DNA of 13,256 nucleotides from Legionellales bacterium (GTDB lineage Bacteria; Pseudomonadota; Gammaproteobacteria; Legionellales; Legionellaceae). The stretch is taken from positions 1 to 13,256 of the forward strand of contig DNMA01000195.1 in the NCBI GenBank assembly GCA_003489505.1. The letters run 5' to 3'. Position 1 is the stretch's first letter. Each line of letters begins with the position of its first letter. Of this stretch, positions 6,302 to 13,256 are shown piece by piece. The notes beneath the pieces were generated by a model. That model searched no databases and was not told the DNA's origin. It worked only from the letters and a program-made list of their open reading frames with translations. Made by a program: the position numbers and the translations under genes.

Positions 6302-7579
6302 ATGTTAGATATTAAATTTATTATAGAAAATCAAAAACTAATTGAAGATATTATTGAAAAACGCGGGGTCAAGGCCGATGTAGCAAACTTGATTGAAATT
6401 TACAACGAACGTAAAGCCTTAAAAATTCATCTCGAAGAAAAAAGAGCTCAAGCCAATCAAGTTGCCAAAAAGATTCCAAGCGTCTCAACAGAAGAAAAAC
6501 CAGCATTGATTGCCCAAGGTAAAGAATTGAATCAATACATTTCTGCCCAAGAACCTAAACTGCGTGAACTCGATGATGCGTTCTTGCAAGCATGGTACAC
6601 CATCCCCAATTTAATTTCTGCAGATACCCCCATGGGTGCTTCTGATGCAGAAAACATGACCTTACGTTACGAGGGCAAACCTAAAGAATTTGATTTTAAA
6701 AGCAAAGACCATCTTGAACTCGCCCAATTGCATGATTGGATAGACTTTGATAGCGGTGCAAAAGTGACCGGTTCTAAATTTTATTTTCTTAAAAATGATG
6801 CAGTATTATTGGAAAATGCATTAACCTTATTTGCCATGAAACTTGCTCGTGAAATGGGTTACACCCCACTTTCAACACCTGATTTAGCTAAACGCTCTGT
6901 ATTATTAGGCACCGGTTTTAATCCCAGGGGTGATGAAGCCAATATCTATAATTTAGAAGATATGGATTTAAGTCTGATTGCCACTGCTGAAATTACGGTT
7001 GGCGGTATGCATGCCGATACCATTTTAGATGATTTTCAATTACCTTTAAAATATATTGCCCATAGCCACTGTTTCAGAAGAGAAGCAGGCGCTGGCGGTA
7101 AAGAGAGTAAAGGTTTATACCGTGTTCACCAGTTTTCTAAAATTGAGTTATTTCAAATCACGACCCCAGAAGAAAGTGAAAAAGCTTTAGAAGAGATTTT
7201 AAAATTAGAAGAAGCAATTTATCAAAAACTCGGTCTTCCCTATCGCGTCTTAAGCATTTGTGCAGGAGACTTAGGGGCGGCAGCCTATAAAAAATATGAT
7301 TTAGAAGCTTGGATGCCAGGCCGTGAAAGTGAAGACAAATACGGTGAAGTCACCTCTTGCTCAAATTGCACTGATTTCCAGTCACGTCGCTTAAATATTC
7401 GTTATCGCAATGCCAATAATGATAAGTTTTTCCCTCACACTTTAAATGGTACAGCCATTGCCATCAGCAGAACCTTACTAGCCATTATGGAAAACTATCA
7501 GGATAAAGACGGTAATATTCATGTTCCTGAAGTGTTGATTCCTTATATTGGTCAAGAGATCTTTAAAGTGAAAAAATGA
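6302..7579 (+). CDS. serS: Seryl-tRNA synthetase
   Basis: This class II synthetase charges tRNA-Ser and tRNA-Sec. The 425 residues show the N-terminal tRNA-binding coiled coil (about 25-100), then the catalytic domain with motif 2 around FRREAG (258-263) followed by GLYRVHQF, and motif 3 with GTAIAISR (383-390) and MENYQ. The core wording differs from E. coli SerS: GFNPRG (205-210), LIATAEITVGG (225-235) and GEVTSCSNCTDFQSRR (348-363) stand where E. coli has LIPTAEVPLTN and EISSCSNVWDFQARR. It therefore appears to belong to a different bacterial SerS branch. It begins 2 nt after the response regulator, with AAAGG inside that gene's last codons as Shine-Dalgarno. Its TGA overlaps the next gene by ATGA. 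A hairpin with a T-run follows 52 nt after its stop. Confidence 0.95.
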   Translation: MLDIKFIIENQKLIEDIIEKRGVKADVANLIEIYNERKALKIHLEEKRAQANQVAKKIPSVSTEEKPALIAQGKELNQYISAQEPKLRELDDAFLQAWYTIPNLISADTPMGASDAENMTLRYEGKPKEFDFKSKDHLELAQLHDWIDFDSGAKVTGSKFYFLKNDAVLLENALTLFAMKLAREMGYTPLSTPDLAKRSVLLGTGFNPRGDEANIYNLEDMDLSLIATAEITVGGMHADTILDDFQLPLKYIAHSHCFRREAGAGGKESKGLYRVHQFSKIELFQITTPEESEKALEEILKLEEAIYQKLGLPYRVLSICAGDLGAAAYKKYDLEAWMPGRESEDKYGEVTSCSNCTDFQSRRLNIRYRNANNDKFFPHTLNGTAIAISRTLLAIMENYQDKDGNIHVPEVLIPYIGQEIFKVKK

Positions 7580-8187
7580 GTGATGAATTGGTTTTAGTGC
7601 CCGAATGGGTGCCAATCACTGATAATATTGCCGGCAAAATATTTTTTGCCGGTTTTCTTATCAACCGTATTAAAGATATTCCCATGGGGCCCGTATCTTT
7701 TGTGCTTGCAGCTATCTCAATTTCTAGTTATTTCTTAGCCTACAGCCTACAAATTTTAACTTCCTGTTATTACGATAAATCACCAACAGATTTCTTTGAT
7801 TATCAATTACTCTTTCAACTACAATCCATTTGTGGCGCTGCTGCATCATTGATGGTAATTTTAAATCCTGAACTTTGGTTGGCTTGTTTATGGTTTTTTG
7901 TGATAACCAATATTTTTTGGTATTTAGCCGAAATCTATCGACAAAGTCATCCCACACAATACCCCAGTATGCCCAGTCAACCTAAACATTATCTGGAGTA
8001 TACCCTGTGGTTGACCATTGCAATTACTTGCTCTGCCATCATGGGTGCTATCGCAGCATATTTCCCTTTAGTTTCAGTTCAAATGATGGCTATTGGCATG
8101 ATACTCAATTACCTTGCCACAATTTTTGCTTTTATCGCCAATGCCCAAACGGATGAACCTCAAAAGACGCAATTAAAATTTGCATAA
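7576..8187 (+). CDS. Unknown integral membrane protein
   Basis: I do not recognise this 203-residue protein. It has about five hydrophobic segments (about 39-62, 83-97, 99-119, 141-162 and 168-189), a soluble N-terminus of about 38 residues, a Pro/Gln-rich hydrophilic loop (about 122-140) and a short polar C-terminus. It should lie in the inner membrane. The ATG at 7576 overlaps the serS stop (ATGA), which suggests coupling. However, a terminator-like hairpin (7631-7659) falls within codons 19-28, and another ATG at 7684 (residue 37) would give a protein starting just before the first membrane segment. No catalytic motif, signal peptide or binding site is apparent. Confidence 0.78.
   Translation: MSDELVLVPEWVPITDNIAGKIFFAGFLINRIKDIPMGPVSFVLAAISISSYFLAYSLQILTSCYYDKSPTDFFDYQLLFQLQSICGAAASLMVILNPELWLACLWFFVITNIFWYLAEIYRQSHPTQYPSMPSQPKHYLEYTLWLTIAITCSAIMGAIAAYFPLVSVQMMAIGMILNYLATIFAFIANAQTDEPQKTQLKFA
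7631..7659 (+). terminator. Terminator-like hairpin after serS, inside the next gene
   Basis: CCGGCAAAA (7631-7639) and TTTTGCCGG (7644-7652) form a perfect 9-bp stem with a 4-nt TATT loop, followed by TTTTCTT. The geometry is that of an intrinsic terminator 52 nt past the serS stop codon. It lies in the 5' part of the membrane-protein gene, so it would end or reduce transcription within that gene unless translation of the overlapping ORF prevents folding. Confidence 0.5.
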
Positions 8188-8254
8188 ACTCTTGTCTAAA
8201 ATCCCCATTGACTATATCCTTATCACTTCGATTGATTTATCTATTTTATTTATT

Positions 8255-9076
8255 ATGAAACATCATCCCAAAGACATTGCACAATGGATTTTAAAACAAT
8301 ATCCAGAACCTTTTCAGCCTCAAGTCGGTATCGTTCTAGGCTCAGGCTTAGGTCAGTTTGGTGACACTTTAGAAAGAGCCGTTTCCATCCCCTATAGCGA
8401 TATTCCTGGATTTCCATCGACTACCGTGATTGGTCACTCTGGCGAGCTGATTTTGGGTTATGCAAAAGGCACACCGGTGGTTTGTTTAAAAGGTCGTGCG
8501 CATTTATATGAAGGCATTGATGTCAGTTATATCAAAACTTATGTAAGAACCCTCAAATGCTTAGGCTGTGAGTATTTTATTGCTACCAACGCCTCTGGTT
8601 CATTAAGACAAGCGATGGAGCCTGGCTCAATTATGATGATTAATGACCACATTAATTTCATGCCTATCAATCCGCTCACCGGACCCAATGATGAAGAATT
8701 TGGGCCACGCTTTTTACCCGTTGACCAAGCTTATCATCCGGCAGTACAAAAACTTTTACAAAATGCTGCACAAAAAGCCCAAATCCCTCTACATCAAGGG
8801 GTTTACATTGCAGTTCAAGGTCCGCAATATGAAACAGCTGCTGAAATTCGCGCATTTCAAATTTTAGGTGCTGATGCTGTGGGGATGTCAACCGTCCCTG
8901 AAGTTTTAGTTGCTCATCACTGTGGCATGAAAGTAGGTGCCCTAGCAACATTGACTAACTACGCAACCGGTTTAGCAAAAACCTCACATGATCATAATGA
9001 TGTGGTAGCAGTTGCCAATCGTGCCAGTAAAAACCTCATTCAAATTGTTCATAACTTTTTAGAGAACATCCAATGA
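8255..9076 (+). CDS. punA: Purine nucleoside phosphorylase, trimeric type
   Basis: The enzyme splits purine (deoxy)nucleosides with phosphate into free base and (deoxy)ribose 1-phosphate. The 273 residues match the trimeric PNP family (human PNP, PunA, XapA; about 270-290 residues). Visible are the phosphate-binding GSGLG (29-33), GHSG with H61, RAHLYEG with R81 and H83, TNASGSL, NPLTGPND, the purine-site region GPQYETAAE with E193, VGMSTVPE with M211, LTNYATG with N235, and SHDHNDV with H247. N235 corresponds to the Asn that selects 6-oxopurines such as inosine and guanosine. The ATG at 8255 is preferred: an upstream TTG would add 25 residues unlike the family and overlap the preceding gene. 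There is no clear Shine-Dalgarno, and 67 nt separate it from the membrane-protein gene. Its TGA overlaps deoC by ATGA. Confidence 0.92.
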   Translation: MKHHPKDIAQWILKQYPEPFQPQVGIVLGSGLGQFGDTLERAVSIPYSDIPGFPSTTVIGHSGELILGYAKGTPVVCLKGRAHLYEGIDVSYIKTYVRTLKCLGCEYFIATNASGSLRQAMEPGSIMMINDHINFMPINPLTGPNDEEFGPRFLPVDQAYHPAVQKLLQNAAQKAQIPLHQGVYIAVQGPQYETAAEIRAFQILGADAVGMSTVPEVLVAHHCGMKVGALATLTNYATGLAKTSHDHNDVVAVANRASKNLIQIVHNFLENIQ

Positions 9077-9756
9077 TATTGGCAGAGAATATCTATGCCC
9101 TACTGGATTTAACTTGTTTAAAAGACGAAGTCATTCCAGAAGATATTGAAAAACTTGCAGTACTTGCTCAAGAGTGGCAAGTAGCTGCAGTTTGTGTATG
9201 GCCAAAACATCTGGCCTGGCTTCCTAAAGACTTGAATATTCAAAAAGCAAGCGTTGTGAATTTCCCGCATGGCCAGCAACCGCTTGAAGTGACCCTGCAA
9301 GAAATCAAAGATATTTTGAAAGATTTTCCACATACGGAAATTGATTATGTTTTTGATTACACATCTTATTTAAAAGGTGATACACAAAAAGCCATTGATG
9401 ACTGTGCCCAAATTGCAAACTTTTGCCATCAACATCAGGCAAAATTAAAAGTTATCGTTGAAACGGGTGCATTTCCAGATACACAAACGATTTACCAAGC
9501 AGCCAAGTCCATTATTGATACCGGAGCAGATATGCTAAAAACCTCTACCGGTAAAATCGCGCAAGGTGCTAGTCTTGAGGCGGTTGAGGCATTTTGTCAA
9601 GCCATCCAAAGTGAACAAAAGCATTGTGGTATCAAAGTATCAGGTGGAATTCGGACCATGAAACAAGCCAAAGCCTATCTAGAGCTGATTCACACTTATT
9701 TACCGCATTTACAAGAGATTCGTTTAGGCTGTAGTCAGTTGGTTAATGACCTATGA
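9073..9756 (+). CDS. deoC: Deoxyribose-phosphate aldolase
   Basis: DeoC cleaves 2-deoxyribose 5-phosphate into glyceraldehyde 3-phosphate and acetaldehyde. The 227 residues carry all class I aldolase signatures: LLDLTCL (10-16), EIDYVFDY with D91, the Schiff-base lysine K156 in LKTSTGK, and the proton-relay lysine K188 in KVSGGIRT. The length is intermediate within the family (about 210-260). It overlaps both neighbours by 4 nt (ATGA at each end), so it is co-translated with PNP and ubiA. With PNP upstream it forms a deoxynucleoside salvage pair; the phosphopentomutase that would link their products is not in the window. Confidence 0.94.
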   Translation: MILAENIYALLDLTCLKDEVIPEDIEKLAVLAQEWQVAAVCVWPKHLAWLPKDLNIQKASVVNFPHGQQPLEVTLQEIKDILKDFPHTEIDYVFDYTSYLKGDTQKAIDDCAQIANFCHQHQAKLKVIVETGAFPDTQTIYQAAKSIIDTGADMLKTSTGKIAQGASLEAVEAFCQAIQSEQKHCGIKVSGGIRTMKQAKAYLELIHTYLPHLQEIRLGCSQLVNDL

Positions 9757-10586
9757 TGAAAGCAGCAATTGCATTGATGCGCCTGGATAAACCCATTGGT
9801 ATCTATTTACTTTGGTTTCCAACAGCATGGGCTTTAAGTTTGGCTTATGGGAAAAATATTCCTTTATCGATGCTTTGCTATTTTGCCCTTGGGACACTTT
9901 TGATGCGTTCAGCAGGTTGTGTCATCAATGATATTGCCGATAGACGAGTTGATGCACATGTTTGGCGAACCAAAAATCGCCCTCTTGCCGCAGGTGACCT
10001 ATCATTAAGTGCTGCGTGGACCATCTTATTCATTTTATTAAGCCTTGCTTTTTGGATTCTCATTCAGCTCCCAAAAAATTGTTTTTATGCAGCCATCCCG
10101 GCTTTATTGCTGACAGGCATTTATCCTTTTTGTAAGCGGTTTTTACCTACACCGCAAATGGTTTTAAGTCTTGCTTTTACGAGTAGCATCCCCATGGTAT
10201 TCATTGCCAGCCAAACTACTTGGAGTGCCTCTTGGAGTCTACTCTGTTTTATCACTATCTTATGGGTTGTGGCTTATGATACAGAATATGCCTTAGCCGA
10301 TTTAGAAGATGATTTAAAAATTGGTATATTTTCTACAGCAAGATTTTTTGGTCAATATGTTCGCCAAATTATTGCCTCCCTGCAAATTCTTCTGCATAGC
10401 ATTTGGTTAATTTACGCCCAACTCAATCATCTTTCCCATGCATTTTATTGGATGTGGGGATTGGCTTGGTTTTTTTGGCTCCATCAATGGTATTTACTCT
10501 CTCAAAAAGATAAACAACTTCATTTTAAAGCTTTTAAACTCAATGCCTGGTATGGCTTATGGATGTGGATAAGTTTAATTCTATAA
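9753..10586 (+). CDS. ubiA: 4-hydroxybenzoate polyprenyltransferase
   Basis: UbiA attaches the polyprenyl tail to 4-hydroxybenzoate in ubiquinone synthesis, in the inner membrane. The 277 residues are mostly hydrophobic, with about eight membrane segments. Both aspartate-rich motifs are present: NDIADRRVD (59-67) with TKNRPLAAG after it, and YDTEYALADLEDDLKIG (175-191), close to the E. coli YDTQYAM...DDDVKIG. The N-terminal RLDKPIGIYLLWFPTAWAL is typical of the 4-hydroxybenzoate enzymes rather than of haem O or menaquinone relatives. The start overlaps deoC by ATGA; a second ATG follows directly at 9756. It is the last gene of the plus-strand run. No clear intrinsic terminator follows it. Confidence 0.94.
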   Translation: MMKAAIALMRLDKPIGIYLLWFPTAWALSLAYGKNIPLSMLCYFALGTLLMRSAGCVINDIADRRVDAHVWRTKNRPLAAGDLSLSAAWTILFILLSLAFWILIQLPKNCFYAAIPALLLTGIYPFCKRFLPTPQMVLSLAFTSSIPMVFIASQTTWSASWSLLCFITILWVVAYDTEYALADLEDDLKIGIFSTARFFGQYVRQIIASLQILLHSIWLIYAQLNHLSHAFYWMWGLAWFFWLHQWYLLSQKDKQLHFKAFKLNAWYGLWMWISLIL

Positions 10587-10641
10587 GCTACTTTAATTCT
10601 GGATATCGTAGATATTAATTAATAATAGTAATAACAAATGA

Positions 10642-10670
10642 TTGCTTTTTTTGTTCAAATCACCTATCTT
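10642..10670 (+). promoter_or_regulatory. Candidate sigma-70 promoter of the 125-residue protein gene
   Basis: TTGCTT (10642-10647) and TATCTT (10665-10670) are separated by exactly 17 bp, giving a well-spaced promoter. Transcription would start near 10677, leaving a short 5' leader of about 18 nt before the ATG at 10695. This suggests the gene is expressed separately from ubiA. Confidence 0.45.
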
Positions 10671-10694
10671 TAGTGTTTTTTATTGAGCAGACTG

Positions 10695-11072
10695 ATGAAT
10701 AATAAAAACACCCGACCACCTCTCTTTTTTAATACCTTTGCCTATGCTTCCTCACTGAATGCCTTTGCCAAAAAATGTCATCAGGATTCTCCAACTATCT
10801 CTCCACCAGAATCCCCAAAAAATAAAGTAAGATTTTTTAATACCATTGAGGTGGTATTGATTCCAGCCAGGATAGAATATACAGAGGCGAATTTGAATAC
10901 AGATTTATGGTTTAATGATGAAGAGTTTAAAGTTATTCAACAAGAAACCATTGATGAACTCAATCAGTTTCTCCAAAAAAACCCAAATTGCTCAAAAAGG
11001 GAAGCGCTTAATAAAATTTATAGTTCAGATCAAGATGATACAGAAATTTTGGGGATAAAATCAACCATATAA
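10695..11072 (+). CDS. Uncharacterised protein with KVRF motif and eukaryote-like segment (possible effector)
   Basis: I cannot assign this 125-residue protein to a named family. The N-terminal 40 residues are polar and Pro/Ser-rich. Residues 44-80 hold a patterned segment: KVRF (44-47), a hydrophobic strand IEVVLIP (51-57), R59, Y62, then DLWFNDEEF (70-78). From memory, this resembles a short motif (V-x-F, strand, I-P-x-R-x-x-Y, L-W-F/Y, acidic, F/Y) found in many uncharacterised algal, oomycete and giant-virus proteins. KVRF also fits the PP1-docking RVxF consensus. The rest is charged and probably helical (80-110), ending in the acidic stretch SDQDDTE. There is no signal peptide or membrane segment. 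The ATG at 10695 is preferred to the TTG at 10683, although neither has a strong ribosome site. It is a single-gene unit with its own candidate promoter. An effector role is inference. Confidence 0.72.
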   Translation: MNNKNTRPPLFFNTFAYASSLNAFAKKCHQDSPTISPPESPKNKVRFFNTIEVVLIPARIEYTEANLNTDLWFNDEEFKVIQQETIDELNQFLQKNPNCSKREALNKIYSSDQDDTEILGIKSTI

Positions 11073-11080
11073 ATAGATGT

Positions 11081-11139
11081 CTATTCCAGGGTCAATCTCC
11101 AAAAAGGTCAAGACCATTTGCGAATCCACCCTGGAATAG
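11081..11139. repeat. Perfect 12-bp inverted repeat between convergent genes
   Basis: CTATTCCAGGGT (11081-11092) and ACCCTGGAATAG (11128-11139) are exact reverse complements separated by 35 nt. The element sits 8 nt from the stop of the upstream plus-strand gene and 7 nt from the stop of rsmJ, so it fills the convergent gap. A bidirectional transcription stop is the simplest role, but neither side has a T-run and the loop is unusually long. A small palindromic repeat element is the alternative. Confidence 0.6.
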
Positions 11140-11146
11140 TCGGATA

Positions 11147-11851
11147 TTAATAGATATCAAAGCGGATGGTTTTGCCCATTAAGCGACCTTGTGGTGGTAT
11201 GACTTCAGATGCTTTTGCTGGCCATTTAAGTACCACGCGTTTTTTCGCCACTTTTTTAGCGATTTCAATCATCTCTTTCACATCATCATTAGGTGCTGTC
11301 AACTCTTGAAGCACTTGCAAATGTTTTTTCACTTGAGCCGATTTTTCTCGGACAGGATGCATAGGGTCGATGTAGATGACCTCTGGAAAGTCCTCAGGCT
11401 TTAAGCTTTGTAAATAAGTTTTAGCATCTTGCCAAATCACCGTCATTCGAGATTGAAGTAGCTTATCGTCTAAGTGGGCATGGGCATCACTTAATAAAGC
11501 AGCCATATAAGGGTTTTTCTCAAGCAAGGTTACAGTAGCCCCTGCTTTTGCCATTAAAAGACTATCTTTGCCCCAGCCGGCTGTCATATCCAAAATATGA
11601 ATTTTAGTGCCGGCAAGACTTGCCCGAATTAACGGATCGGTACCTGTCTGGCCTTTAGCGCGTTGTTTGAACGCGGCATCATTCCAATCGAGTTTGATAG
11701 GTTTGGCTTTGGCATCTAAAAGCACTAAGCCTTCTTCTTGCAAATGCAAGCGAGGTAAGTTTTTGTCAGAAATTTCAAGTTGAAAGGTTTTGGCAAATTC
11801 AAAAGCTTGCTCACGAAGAGCCTCGTGAGCATAGCTTAGATAATACTTCAT
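11147..11851 (-). CDS. rsmJ: 16S rRNA (guanine-1516-N2)-methyltransferase
   Basis: RsmJ (YhiQ) methylates G1516 of 16S rRNA using S-adenosylmethionine. The 234 residues align with the E. coli enzyme (about 250 residues) from the LHLQEEGLVL region onwards: the SAM-binding segment ILDMTAGWGKDSLLMAKAG (86-104), LLEKNPYMAALL (109-120), the catalytic-type IYIDPMHP (159-166, family DPMFP), KSAQVKK (170-176), KRVVLKWP and the terminal RFDIY. The N-terminus is somewhat shorter than in E. coli. Its ATG overlaps the glyS stop codon as ATGA on the minus strand, so it is probably co-translated with glyS. The family call is secure. Confidence 0.92.
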   Translation of the reverse strand: MKYYLSYAHEALREQAFEFAKTFQLEISDKNLPRLHLQEEGLVLLDAKAKPIKLDWNDAAFKQRAKGQTGTDPLIRASLAGTKIHILDMTAGWGKDSLLMAKAGATVTLLEKNPYMAALLSDAHAHLDDKLLQSRMTVIWQDAKTYLQSLKPEDFPEVIYIDPMHPVREKSAQVKKHLQVLQELTAPNDDVKEMIEIAKKVAKKRVVLKWPAKASEVIPPQGRLMGKTIRFDIY

Positions 11852-13256
11852 GCGCCAAGTGCCACAATGGAGTATAGAACTTTTTGTAAGTGCTTTAAGA
11901 GATTTAAACGATTTTTTCTCAAATTCAAATCTTCTGCCATCACAAAAACATGTTCAAAAAATACATTTAATGGCGCAGACAATTGAAGCAATTGATGAAA
12001 AGCTTGTGGGTAGTTTTTATTCACTAATAATACATTCATTTGTTTTTCAATTTCTTGCAGTACATGCCACAGCTGCTTTTCAGATGGCTCTTGTAATCCA
12101 AGGGCATCTACATGACCATCGAGCTCGTCACTGACTTGCGCTAAGATTTGTCGAACACGTTTAGCCGATTGGAACAATTGCTCACTATGCTCATGCTTCA
12201 TAAAATCTTTGAAGGCATTCAAACGCAGTGATAAATCATAGAAATCTTCATTTTGTACGGCGAGTGCTGGCACTATCCAATCGATTGGAAATTGATGGCT
12301 TTGGTAATAAGACTGCATTCTTTCAATAATGAACTTTTTCAAATCTTCTAATAAACTAGCTTCGATGTTTAAAAATCCATAGGATTTTGCAGCAAAGGCA
12401 ATTAATGTAGAAATGTTTAATTCATTAGGCTTTTGAAGAAGCATACGCACCACAGCCAAAGCATGACGACGTAATTTATAAGGGTCTTTTTCACCGGTTG
12501 GTTTTAACCCAATCGCAAAAATCCCCACTAAGGTATCTAATCTATCGGCCAAAGATAAAGCATAACCTAAATCAGTCTCTGGTAATTCATCACCTGAAAA
12601 TCGAGGGAGATATTGTTCAAATAAAGCCAAAGGAATAGAATGCGGTTCTTTATCCAGTGCTGCATAATACTGCCCCATTTGACCTTGAAGCTCTGGAAAC
12701 TCACTGACCATGCCAGTCATTAAGTCACATTTCGATAAAGCAACAGCTCTTTGTGCCGCCTCTGCATGTAAGCCTAAATGTGGTATCAAATCGGTTACAA
12801 TCGATGCCACACGTTGAGTCTTATCTGCTAATGTCCCTAAGCGTTTTTCAAAAACCACCGACTCGGTCATTTTGGCATAATCAATCAAAGGTATCTTTCT
12901 ATCTTGTTGGAAGAAAAAGGCGGCATCACTTAAACGAGCGCGCATGACTTTTTCATTACCATGTACTACAGAATCTGGGTCAATACTTTGAATATTTGAC
13001 ACAAAGATAAAATAAGGTAAGAGATTATCTTTTTCATCATAGACCGGTAAACATTTTTGATGACCTTTCATAGAAGCAATTAATACTGCTTCTGGCACCT
13101 CTAAGAATGCTTTATCAAAGCTACCCACCATCACTTGTGGCCATTCAACAATGCTCGTGATTTCTTCTAATAAGGCTTCATCAATAGGAATAAACCATTG
13201 ATTTTTTTTGGCCAAATCATTAATTTGTTGCTTAATCGATTCTGAGCGCTTAGAAA
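11848..13256 (-). CDS. glyS: Glycyl-tRNA synthetase beta subunit (partial, N-terminus beyond window)
   Basis: GlyS is the beta chain of the bacterial alpha2-beta2 glycyl-tRNA synthetase and carries most tRNA recognition. The window holds its C-terminal 468 or so residues of an expected 690. The frame remains open through the right edge (SKRSESIKQQIND precedes the TTG at 13215-13213), so that TTG is internal, not a start. Characteristic sequences are EEITSIVEWPQV, MKGHQKCLPVYD, GNEKVMRARLSDAAFFFQQDRK, LGTLADKT, SKCDLMTGMVSEFPELQG, RFSGDELP, ALSLADRLDTLVGIF, KDPYKLRRHALAVVRM, and a C-terminal DALR-like anticodon-binding end with FFEHVFVM and NRLNLL. It overlaps rsmJ by 4 nt. glyQ would be expected just beyond the right edge. 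Confidence 0.95.
   Translation of the reverse strand, partial: SKRSESIKQQINDLAKKNQWFIPIDEALLEEITSIVEWPQVMVGSFDKAFLEVPEAVLIASMKGHQKCLPVYDEKDNLLPYFIFVSNIQSIDPDSVVHGNEKVMRARLSDAAFFFQQDRKIPLIDYAKMTESVVFEKRLGTLADKTQRVASIVTDLIPHLGLHAEAAQRAVALSKCDLMTGMVSEFPELQGQMGQYYAALDKEPHSIPLALFEQYLPRFSGDELPETDLGYALSLADRLDTLVGIFAIGLKPTGEKDPYKLRRHALAVVRMLLQKPNELNISTLIAFAAKSYGFLNIEASLLEDLKKFIIERMQSYYQSHQFPIDWIVPALAVQNEDFYDLSLRLNAFKDFMKHEHSEQLFQSAKRVRQILAQVSDELDGHVDALGLQEPSEKQLWHVLQEIEKQMNVLLVNKNYPQAFHQLLQLSAPLNVFFEHVFVMAEDLNLRKNRLNLLKHLQKVLYSIVALGA

Noticed and set aside
8180..8254. Upstream TTG extension of the PNP gene
   Set aside because: It would overlap the preceding gene and add 25 residues not seen in the family; the ATG at 8255 gives the normal length.
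3439..10681. The string TTTAGTGTTTTTT occurring near 3439 and near 10669
   Set aside because: It is a short T-rich match in AT-rich intergenic DNA with no shared flanking structure, so probably chance.
11072..11155. AATAGAT on both sides of the inverted repeat (11072-11078 and 11149-11155), as a target-site duplication
   Set aside because: The copies are not directly adjacent to the repeat arms and the right one lies inside rsmJ coding sequence, so insertion is not supported.
13213..13215. TTG as a start of glyS
   Set aside because: The frame continues without stop to the window edge and the product would lack the N-terminal third of GlyS; it is an internal leucine codon.
1..13256. Search for tRNA, rRNA, CRISPR arrays, insertion sequences and phage genes
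   Set aside because: No cloverleaf, regularly spaced repeats, transposase or integrase motifs were found on either strand.

Overview
The window is AT-rich DNA densely packed with housekeeping genes of gammaproteobacterial type. The rnm-yciO-trpS-scpA cluster, rsmJ, a ubiA of E. coli type and a CpxR-like regulator all point to Gammaproteobacteria. The low GC, the small number of regulators and one protein with a eukaryote-like motif would fit a host-associated member such as a relative of the Legionellales. That placement is inference; no rRNA or other definitive marker is present.

Layout. (1) Positions 1-3384, minus strand: one cluster read right to left, PHP-family exoribonuclease (rnm), yciO, a long-type tryptophanyl-tRNA synthetase with four cysteines spaced as for an iron-sulphur cluster, and scpA, which runs off the left edge. 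(2) Positions 3385-4305: a regulatory, gene-poor stretch. It holds a small exported protein with an acidic tail, its intrinsic terminator, a striking GC-rich and highly foldable island of about 130 bp (candidate structured RNA or small mobile element), and a candidate promoter for ybeY. (3) Positions 4306-10586, plus strand: a long run of nearly continuous genes, ybeY, corC, cpxR-like regulator, serS, an unknown membrane protein, then purine nucleoside phosphorylase, deoC and ubiA. Most junctions overlap by 4-20 nt. A strong hairpin with a T-run lies just after serS, inside the next gene. (4) Positions 10587-11146: a lone gene with a plausible promoter whose product carries a PP1-docking-like KVRF and a conserved-looking segment resembling eukaryotic proteins. 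It is followed by a perfect 12-bp inverted repeat between convergent genes. (5) Positions 11147-13256, minus strand: rsmJ, overlapping glyS by ATGA; glyS continues past the right edge.

How the genes relate: translation dominates (trpS, serS, glyS, ybeY, rsmJ, rnm for 5' ends of stable RNA). Around it sit nucleoside salvage (PNP followed by DeoC, which could send deoxynucleoside sugar into central metabolism if a phosphopentomutase exists elsewhere), quinone synthesis (ubiA), chromosome segregation (scpA) and envelope-type signalling (cpxR-like, no sensor kinase next to it). I found no tRNA, rRNA, CRISPR array, IS element or phage gene. The most interesting parts are the GC-rich foldable island at about 4091-4225, the acidic secreted protein at 3564-3878, and the eukaryote-like protein at 10695-11072.
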